A DNA stretch of 64,000 bases from Rhodocytophaga aerolata (lineage in GTDB: Bacteria; Bacteroidota; Bacteroidia; Cytophagales; 172606-1): NCBI RefSeq assembly GCF_030503435.1, contig NZ_JAUKPO010000004.1, forward strand, positions 365,891 to 429,890. The letters are read 5' to 3'. The position numbers and the translations under genes are program-made. Below, piece after piece: positions 20,044-28,955 of the stretch. The stretch's first letter is position 1; every line of letters begins with the position of its first letter. The notes under the pieces are model-generated. The model was not told where the DNA came from. It saw only the letters and a list, made by a program, of their open reading frames with translations, and ran no database searches.

Positions 20044-21303
20044 ATGAGAATACAATCAAAGGACCTTGTCTTGCTGTTATCTGTTTTTGCAATTCTTTAT
20101 TTTTTTCCTGCACAAGCACAGAAACGTTTTTCCGCTAAGCTAGACAATTCAATCAACTTTACCGGAATCATGCATCACCTGGATTCTCTGGCAAATATAA
20201 AAGACCCCAAACAACGTAAAAAACAAATTGATGCTTTTTGGGCCGCCCTGATAAAGAAAAAACAAATTCCTTTGGTAGAAAATGATTCGGTTGCCTTTTT
20301 ATTTAAAGGTGAGGCGGATTCGGTTTTCTGGCAGGGCGATTTTAATGGCTGGGGCAGCCTTGCCGGTGGGCACATTTTCAATAACCGGGGCTACCGGGTT
20401 GGCAAAAGTGACATCTGGCGCATGAAGGCTGCTTTTCCGGCTAACGCCCGGATTGATTATAAAATTGTGCTCAATGGCCGCACATGGATCACGGACCCGG
20501 CAAATCCTAACCAGCAATGGGGCGGAAGCGGTCCGAATTCAGAGTTACGCATGCCAGAGTGGAAACCGGAAGCCATCTCTCAAAGCCGGAAAGAGGTTGC
20601 CAGAGGACAGCTAAGTGAAAATGTTTTGACCAGCAGCGAAAGCATGGGATATACTATTAATTACAAAGTATATACACCTGCCAATTATCAGCAACTTTCC
20701 GATCTGCCGGTTATTTATATTACCGATGGACAAGAATATGCCGACGAAAAAATGGGAGCCATGCTTCATGTTTTGGATAACCTGATTGCTGACCAGGTAA
20801 TAAAACCAGTTATTGCGGTGTTTATCGATCCTAGAGAAGATGGAAATGTCAACAATAACCGCCGCATGTTTGAACTTCCGCTCAACGACCGCTTTGTACA
20901 CTTTATCACCGAAGAGCTTATTCCTGCGGTAGATACTACCTATAAAACCAAGGCTTCTGCCGATGCCAGAGCCATTATGGGGACTTCCCTGGGTGGTTTA
21001 AATGCAGCCTATGTAGGCGTAAAAGCCAGTGACAAAATAAACCTGATCGCTATACATTCGCCTTCTTTCTGGTACCGGCCACAGATCTATGGTATGTTTG
21101 AAGATAGCCCTACCCTACCCCTGAAAATATTCATGAGCACCGGGGTTATCAGTGATACACAGGAAGGAGCCCGGCGGATGAAAGCTATTATGGAAGAGAA
21201 AAAATATCCCCTGGAATACCGCGAAATCAATGAAGGCCACTCCTGGGGTAACTGGCGTTCTTTAATAGATGATATTCTGATTTATTTCTTTGCTGCTAAG
21301 TAA
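20044..21303 (+). CDS. Exported esterase with N-terminal E-set/CBM48-like domain
   Basis: 419 residues with a signal peptide (about 1-25, cleavage after AQA). Residues about 75-165 form an immunoglobulin-like E-set domain (VFWQGDFNGW, FPANARIDYKIVLNG), as found before glycogen-active and Fes-type enzymes. Residues about 190-415 are an alpha/beta hydrolase of the enterochelin esterase/esterase D family: YTPANYQQLSDLPVIYITDG, nucleophile elbow MGTSLGGLNA, and the catalytic His in NEGHSWGNW. Likely periplasmic and acting on an ester-linked siderophore, sugar or feruloyl compound; the substrate is not determined. An AGGAG-like site precedes the start. Confidence 0.82.
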   Translation: MRIQSKDLVLLLSVFAILYFFPAQAQKRFSAKLDNSINFTGIMHHLDSLANIKDPKQRKKQIDAFWAALIKKKQIPLVENDSVAFLFKGEADSVFWQGDFNGWGSLAGGHIFNNRGYRVGKSDIWRMKAAFPANARIDYKIVLNGRTWITDPANPNQQWGGSGPNSELRMPEWKPEAISQSRKEVARGQLSENVLTSSESMGYTINYKVYTPANYQQLSDLPVIYITDGQEYADEKMGAMLHVLDNLIADQVIKPVIAVFIDPREDGNVNNNRRMFELPLNDRFVHFITEELIPAVDTTYKTKASADARAIMGTSLGGLNAAYVGVKASDKINLIAIHSPSFWYRPQIYGMFEDSPTLPLKIFMSTGVISDTQEGARRMKAIMEEKKYPLEYREINEGHSWGNWRSLIDDILIYFFAAK

Positions 21304-21338
21304 CGATTGAGTTTGTAGTTCAGTAAGCCCATTTCTTA

Positions 21339-21872
21339 TTACCGCCAATTGGTATCCTGGCGTATGCGTTGAATTTGTGCTATATGATGCCGGACGTGTT
21401 CGTTCATAAAACCCAGGGTATGGCTAATACTCATATCACCAGCCAAGGGATGTCTGAAAACATTTTTATTTATAACATCAGTAGGCATTTTTTCTAACAT
21501 TGTTGCCCACTGCTTCCGGAGTTGCTCCCACTCTTCTCTGACTTGGATAGGATTGAGTACCTTGGGCGGGGCTTCTACTTGCTTAGGAGCTTTAATTTTT
21601 TTCCGGTAACGTAATGCCAGTTTTACCAGTATGTACCGCACCCATGATTTATAGGTAGCCTGATGTAAATTTCCTTTCTCTACTCGGCGGAGCACATACT
21701 GCAAAATCTGTGTTTCAGTCATAACCAGGTGTTTCATTACCTGTGCCATCGACCACTGATTATCAGTAGGATTAAAGAGTAACTGTTGTTGCGAATAACC
21801 TTCCGTAAGTACCAGTAAAGCTTGCCTGGAATGCTCCAAGTCTTGAAAACGTACCGCTAGTTTCTTATGCAT
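21339..21872 (-). CDS. DinB family protein
   Basis: 177 residues forming a probable four-helix bundle of the DinB/YfiT metalloprotein superfamily. The DNQWSMAQVMKHLVMTE stretch and the C-terminal HTLGFMNEHVRHHIAQI supply the metal-binding histidines expected for the fold. Family members are thiol-dependent transferases or hydrolases, often with bacillithiol or another thiol; the specific reaction is unknown. It is convergent with the esterase gene without a clear terminator between them. Confidence 0.78.
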   Translation of the reverse strand: MHKKLAVRFQDLEHSRQALLVLTEGYSQQQLLFNPTDNQWSMAQVMKHLVMTETQILQYVLRRVEKGNLHQATYKSWVRYILVKLALRYRKKIKAPKQVEAPPKVLNPIQVREEWEQLRKQWATMLEKMPTDVINKNVFRHPLAGDMSISHTLGFMNEHVRHHIAQIQRIRQDTNWR

Positions 21873-22004
21873 GAAAAGTAAAGATGGAGAGTTGTAAATA
21901 TATTTAAAATTAAACCGTTACCTACTACTTGTTTCCAGAGGAAAGCTAATAACTATATTCCTGATACGCCGTTTGAAAGCTGAAAACGGATTTATAGAAT
22001 TTAT

Positions 22005-22916
22005 ATGCACTATATAGCTTTTGGGGCCTTTTGCCTGATTTTGATTGGCGCATTTTACCGGTGGGCTACCCGCAAACAACGCAGACGAAAAAACCTGGAG
22101 AAACAACCATTTCCTGTAGAATGGAGGCAGATTCTGGAAAATCGAGTAGGTTTTTACCTCACACTATCCGATGTAAAGAAAAAACGATTCGAAAGGCTGG
22201 TTCATCTCTTTATCTCAGAAAAAAGGATTATTGGCATTAAAACTGAAATAGACGATACGATCCGGGTTCTTGTGGCAGCCAGTGCTATTATCCCTGTTTT
22301 TGGTTTCGATAACTGGGAATACGACAACCTGGGAGAAGTTTTTGTTACCCAAGGGGCTGTAGATACACAACAAGTAGATAAGGAAGTAAAAAACATCGTA
22401 GCTGGGCAGGTTAAACCTTTTCAGAACCAGCACTATATGATTATTTCCAAAAGTGCGCTGGAGCAAGGATATAACAACATGAAAGACCGATCGAATATAG
22501 GCATTCATGAGTTTGCACACTTACTGGACGAAGCAGATGGCGAAATAGACGGAATTCCCAAGGCCTATCTTCCCGATGAACTCATACAACCCTGGACAGA
22601 CCTGATGCAACGGAAAATGCAGGACATCAAAGATGGTAAAAACAATATTAATTCGTATGGGGCAACCAATGAAGCTGAGTTTTTTGCCGTAGTCACGGAA
22701 TACTTTTTTGAAGATCCGATCCGCTTAAAAAACAATCATCCGGATATGTATGCACTGCTTACTAAAACGTTTCAGCAAAACCCACGCAAGCGGTACGACC
22801 TGGACTTTAAAGAATTATTAAATCCAAATTACAAGAAAATGAGCCGCAATGCACCATGTCCCTGCGGCAGTGGGGAGAAGTATAAAAACTGCTGCTGGCA
22901 GGAAAGTCACACATAA
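22005..22916 (+). CDS. MtfA-type zinc peptidase with C-terminal SEC-C motif
   Basis: 303 residues. An N-terminal hydrophobic segment (about 4-20) is followed by a basic stretch, then an M90/MtfA-type domain starting at FPVEWRQILENRV. The zinc-binding HEFAH motif is at 168-172 and the third ligand lies in NEAEFFAVVTEYFF. A SEC-C zinc motif follows at the very end (APCPCGSGEKYKNCC), the same motif found at the tail of SecA. In Escherichia coli MtfA binds the regulator Mlc and acts as an aminopeptidase. The membrane anchor and SEC-C tail are additions to that core; the target here is unknown. Confidence 0.85.
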   Translation: MHYIAFGAFCLILIGAFYRWATRKQRRRKNLEKQPFPVEWRQILENRVGFYLTLSDVKKKRFERLVHLFISEKRIIGIKTEIDDTIRVLVAASAIIPVFGFDNWEYDNLGEVFVTQGAVDTQQVDKEVKNIVAGQVKPFQNQHYMIISKSALEQGYNNMKDRSNIGIHEFAHLLDEADGEIDGIPKAYLPDELIQPWTDLMQRKMQDIKDGKNNINSYGATNEAEFFAVVTEYFFEDPIRLKNNHPDMYALLTKTFQQNPRKRYDLDFKELLNPNYKKMSRNAPCPCGSGEKYKNCCWQESHT

Positions 22917-23030
22917 TAACAGCTATATGGGTTGAGTTCCCAATGACCAGCCATCCGTTTATTTATAAAAGTTCTTAATACTTTCTGTACTAATTTGCAG
23001 CCTAAAATTTACCAAACCTAAAAAACCAAT

Positions 23031-23252
23031 ATGGCAACAAAGCTAACTGTAAACAGCAACGGATCTTTAAAAGTAGAAGGAGATTTTGAAATAGTTGATG
23101 CACAGGGTAACGTATACGGCTTAGGTGGACGTACGCTGGTTTCTCTTTGCCGCTGCGGACAATCTAAAAACAAACCTTTTTGCGATGGTTCTCATAAAGG
23201 CTATTTTGAACACAACTCCGCTGCATTTGACTTACCTCCCAAAAAGGTATAA
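23031..23252 (+). CDS. CDGSH-type iron-sulfur protein
   Basis: 73 residues ending in a single CDGSH domain with all four 2Fe-2S ligands: Cys-X-Cys in LCRCGQSKNKPFCDGSHKG, the third Cys and the His in CDGSH. The first 35 residues resemble the short N-terminal extension of bacterial CDGSH proteins. Probably a soluble redox or cluster-transfer protein. Monocistronic, with its own terminator. Confidence 0.9.
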   Translation: MATKLTVNSNGSLKVEGDFEIVDAQGNVYGLGGRTLVSLCRCGQSKNKPFCDGSHKGYFEHNSAAFDLPPKKV

Positions 23253-23282
23253 CTCCGAACTTCTTTTTATTAATTCCTTTCA

Positions 23283-23320
23283 AAAGCACCGTTCTATACA
23301 TAGGGCGGTGCTTTATTTTA
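23283..23320 (+). terminator. Terminator after the CDGSH gene
   Basis: Perfect 9-bp stem AAAGCACCG/CGGTGCTTT (23283-23291 with 23306-23314), followed by TATTTTATT. Confidence 0.8.
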
Positions 23321-23413
23321 TTACAAACATACGGTTCAGGCAGAACCACTAAGCCAAAATTAGTGTAGTATATACAGGCAGTTATATAAGTTAAGCTCTT
23401 GTAAATAATCAGC

Positions 23414-24763
23414 ATGAACACGAATAGATCTATGGTGCGGCTGGCAGCACTCTGGGGAATGTTATTTTTCCTAACCAATTGTGGAGGTGTGCAACAGCCA
23501 TTAAAAGAAGTATTGAAAAAGCAAACGCCCTACGAAAAGTATGAACAGGCGTTAAAAAATGTAAAACTGGAAAACACAGCCCTGGGCAACGATTGGATAG
23601 TAGCCGGCAGAAAAGCTCTGCAAGATTCTATACTAGTTTCCTTACCTTTTAAAGAAACGGGCTATTTTGCTGCTGATAAACCAATTGCTGTTAGTTACCT
23701 AGTATCCTTGAAGCGCGGTGAACGGCTGGTGGTAGGCGTGGAAGTACGGTCTATGCAGGCAACGCAGGTATTTGTAGATTTGTTTGAAGCGCCTATACCC
23801 ACCTCGCAAAGCCCTGTCCACCTGGCTTCCGGAGACACCAGCAATACGGTTATAGATTTTGAGTCCAGAGAAGACCGCCTATACCTGATTCGTTTGCAGC
23901 CAGAATTATTGCGCAGTGGAAACTACACTATTACGATGACCCGTGAACCTTCCTTAGCTTTTCCGGTACAAGGCAAAGACAGCCGAAATATTAGTAGTTT
24001 CTGGGGAGCAGACCGCGATGCAGGCAAACGCCGCCACGAAGGCATTGATATATTTGCTAAAAAAGGAACACCAGCCATTGCAGCAACTGATGGTTATATT
24101 GCGGCTGTAAATGAAAATCGGCTAGGCGGCAAAGTTGTCTGGCTGCAAGATACAAAGAGGCAACAACGTTTATATTATGCCCACCTGGATGAGCAACTCG
24201 TGCGGCCAGGTCAGAAAGTAATCGCTGGGGACACGCTTGGACTAATTGGCAACACAGGAAATGCCCGTACCACAGCTCCACATTTGCATTTTGGAATTTA
24301 TACATTTGGAATAGGTGCCATTGATCCTTTACCTGCGGTTCGGGTAGGTTCTCCAGCTCCGCCTAACGTTACTGCCCCCATGGAAAGACTGGGCACCTGG
24401 GCAAGAACATCTGGTAAGAAAGGAATTGTACGTATCTCGCCAGATAAAAAATCTAGCCCCTTATCGGAGATTCTTAAGCATACCCCTGTGTATATTTTAG
24501 GCGGAGTAAGAGACTGGTATAAAGTAAGTTTACCGGATAATACAATTGGCTATATTGAAGCTAAACAAATAGAGAATGCGGAGAAACCTATCCGGACACA
24601 AAAAATAGCCAGCCTTACGCAGATTCTGGATCAGCCTGCTGCCTCAGCTGGTTTTCTGGCTACCGTTGAACCTGGCACCCAACTTCCGGTACTAGCTAGT
24701 TTTGGCTCTTTTCTATACGTAAAAACACCTGATGGCATTGCGGGCTGGTTACCCATTTCATAA
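23414..24763 (+). CDS. M23 peptidase lipoprotein with SH3-like domains
   Basis: 449 residues. A lipoprotein signal peptide ends in the lipobox LTNC (Cys23), so the protein is probably lipid-anchored in the envelope. A middle M23 (LytM) metallopeptidase domain (about 190-310) has RRHEGIDIFAKKGTPA, with the first zinc His, and the HLHFGIYTFG motif near its end. Two bacterial SH3-like domains follow (about 330-390 and 395-449), which usually bind peptidoglycan. Expected role is cell-wall endopeptidase or amidase activation. The first zinc site shows His and Asp in HEGID, as in active enzymes. Confidence 0.88.
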   Translation: MNTNRSMVRLAALWGMLFFLTNCGGVQQPLKEVLKKQTPYEKYEQALKNVKLENTALGNDWIVAGRKALQDSILVSLPFKETGYFAADKPIAVSYLVSLKRGERLVVGVEVRSMQATQVFVDLFEAPIPTSQSPVHLASGDTSNTVIDFESREDRLYLIRLQPELLRSGNYTITMTREPSLAFPVQGKDSRNISSFWGADRDAGKRRHEGIDIFAKKGTPAIAATDGYIAAVNENRLGGKVVWLQDTKRQQRLYYAHLDEQLVRPGQKVIAGDTLGLIGNTGNARTTAPHLHFGIYTFGIGAIDPLPAVRVGSPAPPNVTAPMERLGTWARTSGKKGIVRISPDKKSSPLSEILKHTPVYILGGVRDWYKVSLPDNTIGYIEAKQIENAEKPIRTQKIASLTQILDQPAASAGFLATVEPGTQLPVLASFGSFLYVKTPDGIAGWLPIS

Positions 24764-24812
24764 ATACGCAAGGTATATAGGCTGGCAAATAGCCGACTTT
24801 TACTTTATGTGA

Positions 24813-25868
24813 TTAAGAGAATAAATTCAGGTTTCCGCCTCGCTGGAACTTTGTAAGATCATAAGGAGGCATTTGGCCTCCTTTCATATATTTCTGTTTA
24901 GCTACAGAAAATAGCTGAGCAATGCTTTGTGCTAATACACCCTCTCCTACCATTCTTCTTCCCCATTGCGAATCGTTTACCTGGCCTCCATGCAATTCGG
25001 CTATCTGGTTCCACACCTTAGTAGCTCTATCCGGGAAATTTTTATGTAGCCAGTCCTGAAAAATCTCCTGAACGGCTCCATTTAACCGTACTACCGTGTA
25101 TCCTGCAGTAATTGCACCATGATCAGCAGCCGCTTTGATAATGCCTGGCGTCTCCATATGGTTTAGAGATGGAATGAGTGGCGCAACCATTACTCCTACG
25201 GGTATACTACTTTCTGTGAGTTTTTGGACAGTCTGCAATCTATTTTTGGCTGTGGCTGTTCGGGGCTCCATTTTCATGCGTATCGCTTCATCCAGCGACG
25301 TAATAGAAATATATACATGTACCAGATTGTTTTTCGCTAATTCCTGCAACAGATCTATATCACGCAAAACGAGACTATTTTTGGTGATGATGCTTACCGG
25401 ATGTGCATATTTTACAAACACCTTCAATAAAGATCTGGTAATTTCCAGTTTCCGCTCCACTGGCTGATAACAATCTGTATTTCCAGATAATGAAATAGGT
25501 GCAGGCTTCCAGGTCTTTTTCAGAAATTCTTGTTCCAGCACACTGGCCGCCTGCTGTTTAACAATAATCTTGCGTTCGAAATCTAATCCGGCGCTGTAGC
25601 CCCAGAATTCGTGGCTATTCCGGGCGTAGCAATAGATGCAACCATGTTCGCATCCTTGATAGGGATTTACTGAACGCATAGCATATAAATCCGGACTTTC
25701 GATCGTATTTACTATCTTTTTAGGATGCTCATACAACAGCTCGGTTTTACTGCTACCTTCCGTTTCTTCATCTATGCCTTCCAGATGTATGTGTCCGGTT
25801 TGCGTTTCGCTAAATTTAATGCCAGTATTGATTTGTGCACCTCGGCCTTTATGATAATTCATGCGCAA
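24813..25868 (-). CDS. Radical SAM protein, PA0069 / spore-photoproduct-lyase-like family
   Basis: 351 residues. The 4Fe-4S cluster motif is CEHGCIYC in NPYQGCEHGCIYCYARNSHE, at about residues 73-80, giving Cys-X3-Cys-X2-Cys. Further family features are the FERKIIVKQ stretch, SLSGNTDCYQPVERKLEITR and SIITKNSLVLRDIDLL. The PA0069/Rv2578c-type family is widespread and its reaction is not established; similarity to spore photoproduct lyase has been noted by annotators. A conserved hairpin lies upstream. Confidence 0.85.
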   Translation of the reverse strand: MRMNYHKGRGAQINTGIKFSETQTGHIHLEGIDEETEGSSKTELLYEHPKKIVNTIESPDLYAMRSVNPYQGCEHGCIYCYARNSHEFWGYSAGLDFERKIIVKQQAASVLEQEFLKKTWKPAPISLSGNTDCYQPVERKLEITRSLLKVFVKYAHPVSIITKNSLVLRDIDLLQELAKNNLVHVYISITSLDEAIRMKMEPRTATAKNRLQTVQKLTESSIPVGVMVAPLIPSLNHMETPGIIKAAADHGAITAGYTVVRLNGAVQEIFQDWLHKNFPDRATKVWNQIAELHGGQVNDSQWGRRMVGEGVLAQSIAQLFSVAKQKYMKGGQMPPYDLTKFQRGGNLNLFS

Positions 25869-25921
25869 AAGATAGCACCTGTACAGGAGATTTGCTACAA
25901 GTTAAGCTTGGCACAAAATAA

Positions 25922-25952
25922 AAAACCTGCTTACTATGAGTAAGCAGGTTTT
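25922..25952. terminator. Orphan bidirectional terminator-like hairpin
   Basis: Perfect 13-bp stem, 25922-25934 with 25940-25952 (AAAACCTGCTTAC/GTAAGCAGGTTTT), A-rich on the left and T-rich on the right. It lies 54 bases upstream of the radical SAM gene start. No protein gene on either strand ends here, so it may stop a short non-coding transcript coming from 25953-26335 on the minus strand. Confidence 0.6.
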
Positions 25953-26335
25953 CGAGAATCTACGATACAAAATAACCCCATTACATATTCTAAACCTATA
26001 TCTTTTACTATTTTTACCCGGTTGTTAATTTTGGATATGATGGTTACTACTGCTACTACAACATAACAATAACCTATAAATTAAATAATATTTGTTGGAA
26101 ATTCTTATTTTTAAATGTTACTAATAGCTTATACTCTAGCAATATTTAAAGGTTTCGATTTTTTTGATTTTTTTTATTATTAGTAACGCCTTAAAAATAC
26201 ACAATCAAAATTATCACATTGGTTGAACTGAGTAGTTAGTTCAGCTCTTGTACAAAGCCTTAAACATCCTTTCAGATACAACCATTTATTCGTACCTCCG
26301 TATCGAAACTAAACGCACCTCTAACACCTATAGCT
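25953..26335. other. A/T-rich gene-free stretch
   Basis: 383 bases (467 counting from the radical SAM start) with no good coding frame. A minus-strand frame of about 40 codons runs into the hairpin at 25922-25952 but has no suitable start. The right part should contain the promoter for the small hydrophilic protein at 26336. Confidence 0.4.
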
Positions 26336-26512
26336 ATGACAAAAGGACACAATCAATCACCCAATAAACAAAGTAATCCGCCAGCCGATAAACCTAAAGG
26401 AAAAGGGCAGGATGAACATCAAAAAGATTCGAAACAGACCGGCGATTCCAGTCAGGGCAGAAATAAGAATGAAGATCAATCGGGAGGCACAAAAGGCAAG
26501 AACAGCATTTGA
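26336..26512 (+). CDS. Small hydrophilic, probably disordered protein
   Basis: 58 residues (start MTKGHNQSPNKQSN, end TKGKNSI). Composed almost only of Lys, Gln, Gly, Asn, Asp, Ser and Pro, with a single hydrophobic residue at the C-terminus. Such composition is typical of intrinsically disordered stress or desiccation proteins, but there is no motif to prove it. A clean ATG and a stop in a non-repetitive setting, with an intergenic gap on both sides, support a real gene. Similar short proteins occur in Bacteroidota genomes near stress genes; family not named. Confidence 0.5.
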   Translation: MTKGHNQSPNKQSNPPADKPKGKGQDEHQKDSKQTGDSSQGRNKNEDQSGGTKGKNSI

Positions 26513-26682
26513 TTGTGCTTGTGAATCTCCTTCTTGCTATTCAACAGACAACATATTGCTGCTTACAAGGCTGTAGACCTTTAAACAACATCTTTTAAAC
26601 GCCTACAGCCTTATACCGGCATATTATTGAGCTCTATCCGATACCTTGATAGCACTAACTATAAACCTAACTCACTCCATTT

Positions 26683-27672
26683 ATGATACAAATTGGCTAC
26701 CATGCATCTCACGAACAATTTAAACCCAGTACGCTTCTTACCTACGTACAGCAGGCAGCAAAAGCTGGTTTCACGGCTGCCATGTGCTCCGACCACTTTC
26801 ATCCCTGGACAGAAGAACAAGGCGAAAGCGGTTTCGCCTGGTCATGGCTGGGGGCAGCTATGCAGGCCACTCCTTTCACCTATGGTGTAGTAAATGCGCC
26901 GGGGCAGCGGTATCATCCGGCAATTATTGCCCAGGCTGCTGCAACGTTACAAGAAATGTTTCCAGACAGATTCTGGATAGCTGTAGGTAGCGGTCAGGCC
27001 GTAAATGAGCATATTACCGGTACACACTTTCCTATGAAAGAAGAACGGAACGCCAGGTTGAAAGAGTGTGTAGATGTTATGCGGGCTTTGTGGGCAGGCG
27101 AAACAGTCAATCATATTGGAAGAGTAGTAGTCGAAAATGCCAAGCTTTATAGCCGCCCTCAAAATCCACCGTTAATTGTGGGTGCAGCTATTACCGAAAA
27201 AACAGCCAAGTGGATAGGCGGCTGGGCCGACGCCTTAATCACCGTTTCTGCGCCACCCGAAAAATTACAAAAAGTAGTAGATGCTTTCCGGCAAGGAGGT
27301 GGCGAAGGCAAACCGATGTACCTGAAAGTTCAACTCTCTTATGACAAAGATGATAAAACAGCTCGTATGGGAGCTCATGAACAATGGCGGGCTAATATCT
27401 TTGAAAGTTCTTTGCTGACTGAGCTACAAATGCCCATACAATTCGATTATGCAGCTAAACACGTGCGGCCAGAGGATTTAGATAGTTTCGTGCGTATTTC
27501 GTCCAGTACCGATCAGCATATAGAATGGTTAGCCAAAGATATAGAACTCGGTTTTTCAAATCTGTATCTGCATAATGTTAACCGTCACCAAGAACAATTT
27601 ATTGATGCTTTTGGACAAAAAGTTGTCCCTGCTTTAACACAGCAAAACCGGGCTGCTACTCCAGGAAAATGA
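26683..27672 (+). CDS. LLM-class flavin oxidoreductase (TIGR03885-like)
   Basis: 329 residues of the luciferase-like (beta/alpha)8 fold. The start IGYHASHEQFKPSTLLTYV, the MCSDHFHPW motif, FAWSWLGAAMQATPF and RFWIAVGSGQAVNEHITG all fit the sub-family of LLM proteins thought to use FMN rather than coenzyme F420. The reaction and substrate are unknown. Transcribed alone and closed by a very strong terminator shared with the convergent 45-residue gene. Confidence 0.85.
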   Translation: MIQIGYHASHEQFKPSTLLTYVQQAAKAGFTAAMCSDHFHPWTEEQGESGFAWSWLGAAMQATPFTYGVVNAPGQRYHPAIIAQAAATLQEMFPDRFWIAVGSGQAVNEHITGTHFPMKEERNARLKECVDVMRALWAGETVNHIGRVVVENAKLYSRPQNPPLIVGAAITEKTAKWIGGWADALITVSAPPEKLQKVVDAFRQGGGEGKPMYLKVQLSYDKDDKTARMGAHEQWRANIFESSLLTELQMPIQFDYAAKHVRPEDLDSFVRISSSTDQHIEWLAKDIELGFSNLYLHNVNRHQEQFIDAFGQKVVPALTQQNRAATPGK

Positions 27673-27723
27673 TAATATAGATACCATTGAAAGTCTATTG
27701 CTTATCCTATATTTTTATTAATG

Positions 27724-27769
27724 CTTCAAAAAAGAAGCTCTTGTAAAAGCAAGAGCTTCTTTTTTGAAG
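27724..27769. terminator. Strong bidirectional terminator (20-bp perfect stem)
   Basis: Arms 27724-27743 and 27750-27769 are perfect reverse complements, loop TAAAAG. The arms contain A6 and T6 tracts, so it can end both the LLM oxidoreductase transcript and the convergent small gene ending at 27791. Confidence 0.9.
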
Positions 27770-27790
27770 GTACATCTGGATTACTTATAG

Positions 27791-27928
27791 TTAACCTTTT
27801 TTAGAAGCTGACTTTTTCTCCGGTACACAGTTTGGTACTTTCTTTCCATCTTTTGTTTTCATTCCTTCCTGTGTGTATCCACTCCAACAAGGATCTTCTT
27901 TCTCTGATTTTTTCTTAGTTGCTGGCAT
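27791..27928 (-). CDS. 45-residue Lys-rich protein with CWxGY...VPNCVP motif
   Basis: 45 residues: a Lys-rich start, then DPCWSGYTQEGMKTKDG, KKVPNCVPEK and a Lys/Ser-rich tail. Two cysteines about 20 residues apart within a conserved-looking core suggest a compact fold or a disulfide/metal site. A similar core (CW.GY...GMK.K.GK.VPNCVP) is known to me from very small proteins in bacteria and from pieces of phage proteins, but no function is attached. The gene is closed by the strong bidirectional terminator at 27724-27769, which supports it being expressed. Confidence 0.65.
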   Translation of the reverse strand: MPATKKKSEKEDPCWSGYTQEGMKTKDGKKVPNCVPEKKSASKKG

Positions 27929-28191
27929 AATGTAGTTTGGTTGGTTTGCTATTCCTACGCGATTCAGCTTAGTTGGTTCGAATGTAGTATTAATTACAAA
28001 CTAATTTTTTTTATAAATTTTTAAAGAGCGTCTATTATATATTGAAGGAAAGCTTAAACTCTGTATAATTTTTAGATGAACTTTTTATTTTTCGTTTTCT
28101 AATTAAATCTGGCTTTCCTCCATCGTCGTAAGTATGGCACCTACAAGAAATTGTAGCCTTTTCCTACTATCAAACCTAAACCATTTCATGT

Positions 28192-28932
28192 ATGCGTGTA
28201 CCATTAACTAATCGCAAGGAAAGTACTGTTTCTGCCCGGAACCAGGAAAATCTCAGACGCAGGTCGTTTTTGAAATTTGCAGGCTTTGCTACTGCCTCAA
28301 CCGCCATAGTGCTCAGTGGCTGTAAAGAAGTATTAGATCAACTTCCGTATCCAGTAGATGTAGACCCTGATGATTATGTACTTAAAACTGTCAGGCTGGG
28401 CAAGGGCGACACTGGGGTGTTAAACTATGCCTATACGCTGGAGCAACTAGAAGCCGAATTCTACATTCAAGTAGTAGCTTCTTCATCTTTTGCGTCTATG
28501 TTCAACTACTATGAACAACGTTCGCTGCGGGAAATCCGCGACCACGAGGTAGTTCACCGGGATTTTCTGAAAGCTGCCCTGGGAGAAAAAGCTATTGGCC
28601 AGCTCAAATTCGACTTTAAAGCTGTAAATTTTGAAGATAAGCAAAGCATTCTGCAAACAGCCAAAACATTTGAAGACCTGGGTATAGCCGCTTATAATGG
28701 TGCCGGTAAAAGATTAGCAAGTGCTGATTTGCTGACCATTGCAGGTAAAATAGTATCTGTGGAAGCTCGTCATGCATCTATCATCCGTTCGCTGGTAGAC
28801 ACAGACCCCACCTCCTTTGCCGGCGATGATATTATAGATATGAACGGATTAGACCTTGCCTACGAACCTGCTAAGGTACTGGAAGCAGCTAACCCCTTTA
28901 TTTTGAATAAAATAGACGCCAGTGAATTATAA
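28192..28932 (+). CDS. Exported ferritin-like protein 1 (Tat lipoprotein)
   Basis: 246 residues. The N-terminus has a twin-arginine motif RRRSFLKFAG followed by a hydrophobic stretch ending in the lipobox LSGC, so it looks like a Tat-exported lipoprotein. The rest is a ferritin-like four-helix domain with Glu and Glu-X-X-His pairs: LEQLEAEFYIQ, REIRDHEVVHRDFLKAAL, KTFEDLGIAAYNGAG and SVEARHASIIRSL. This fits the Ferritin_2 family. It stands 23 bases ahead of a second member, so the two form an operon. Expected to bind a di-metal centre outside the cytoplasm; the reaction is unknown. Confidence 0.8.
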   Translation: MRVPLTNRKESTVSARNQENLRRRSFLKFAGFATASTAIVLSGCKEVLDQLPYPVDVDPDDYVLKTVRLGKGDTGVLNYAYTLEQLEAEFYIQVVASSSFASMFNYYEQRSLREIRDHEVVHRDFLKAALGEKAIGQLKFDFKAVNFEDKQSILQTAKTFEDLGIAAYNGAGKRLASADLLTIAGKIVSVEARHASIIRSLVDTDPTSFAGDDIIDMNGLDLAYEPAKVLEAANPFILNKIDASEL

Positions 28933-28955
28933 ACCCACCAAACCTACAAACAAAC

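Noticed and set aside
25953..26090. Minus-strand frame of about 40 codons running into the orphan hairpin
   Set aside because: It has no usable start codon upstream and a stop soon before it; composition is not protein-like.
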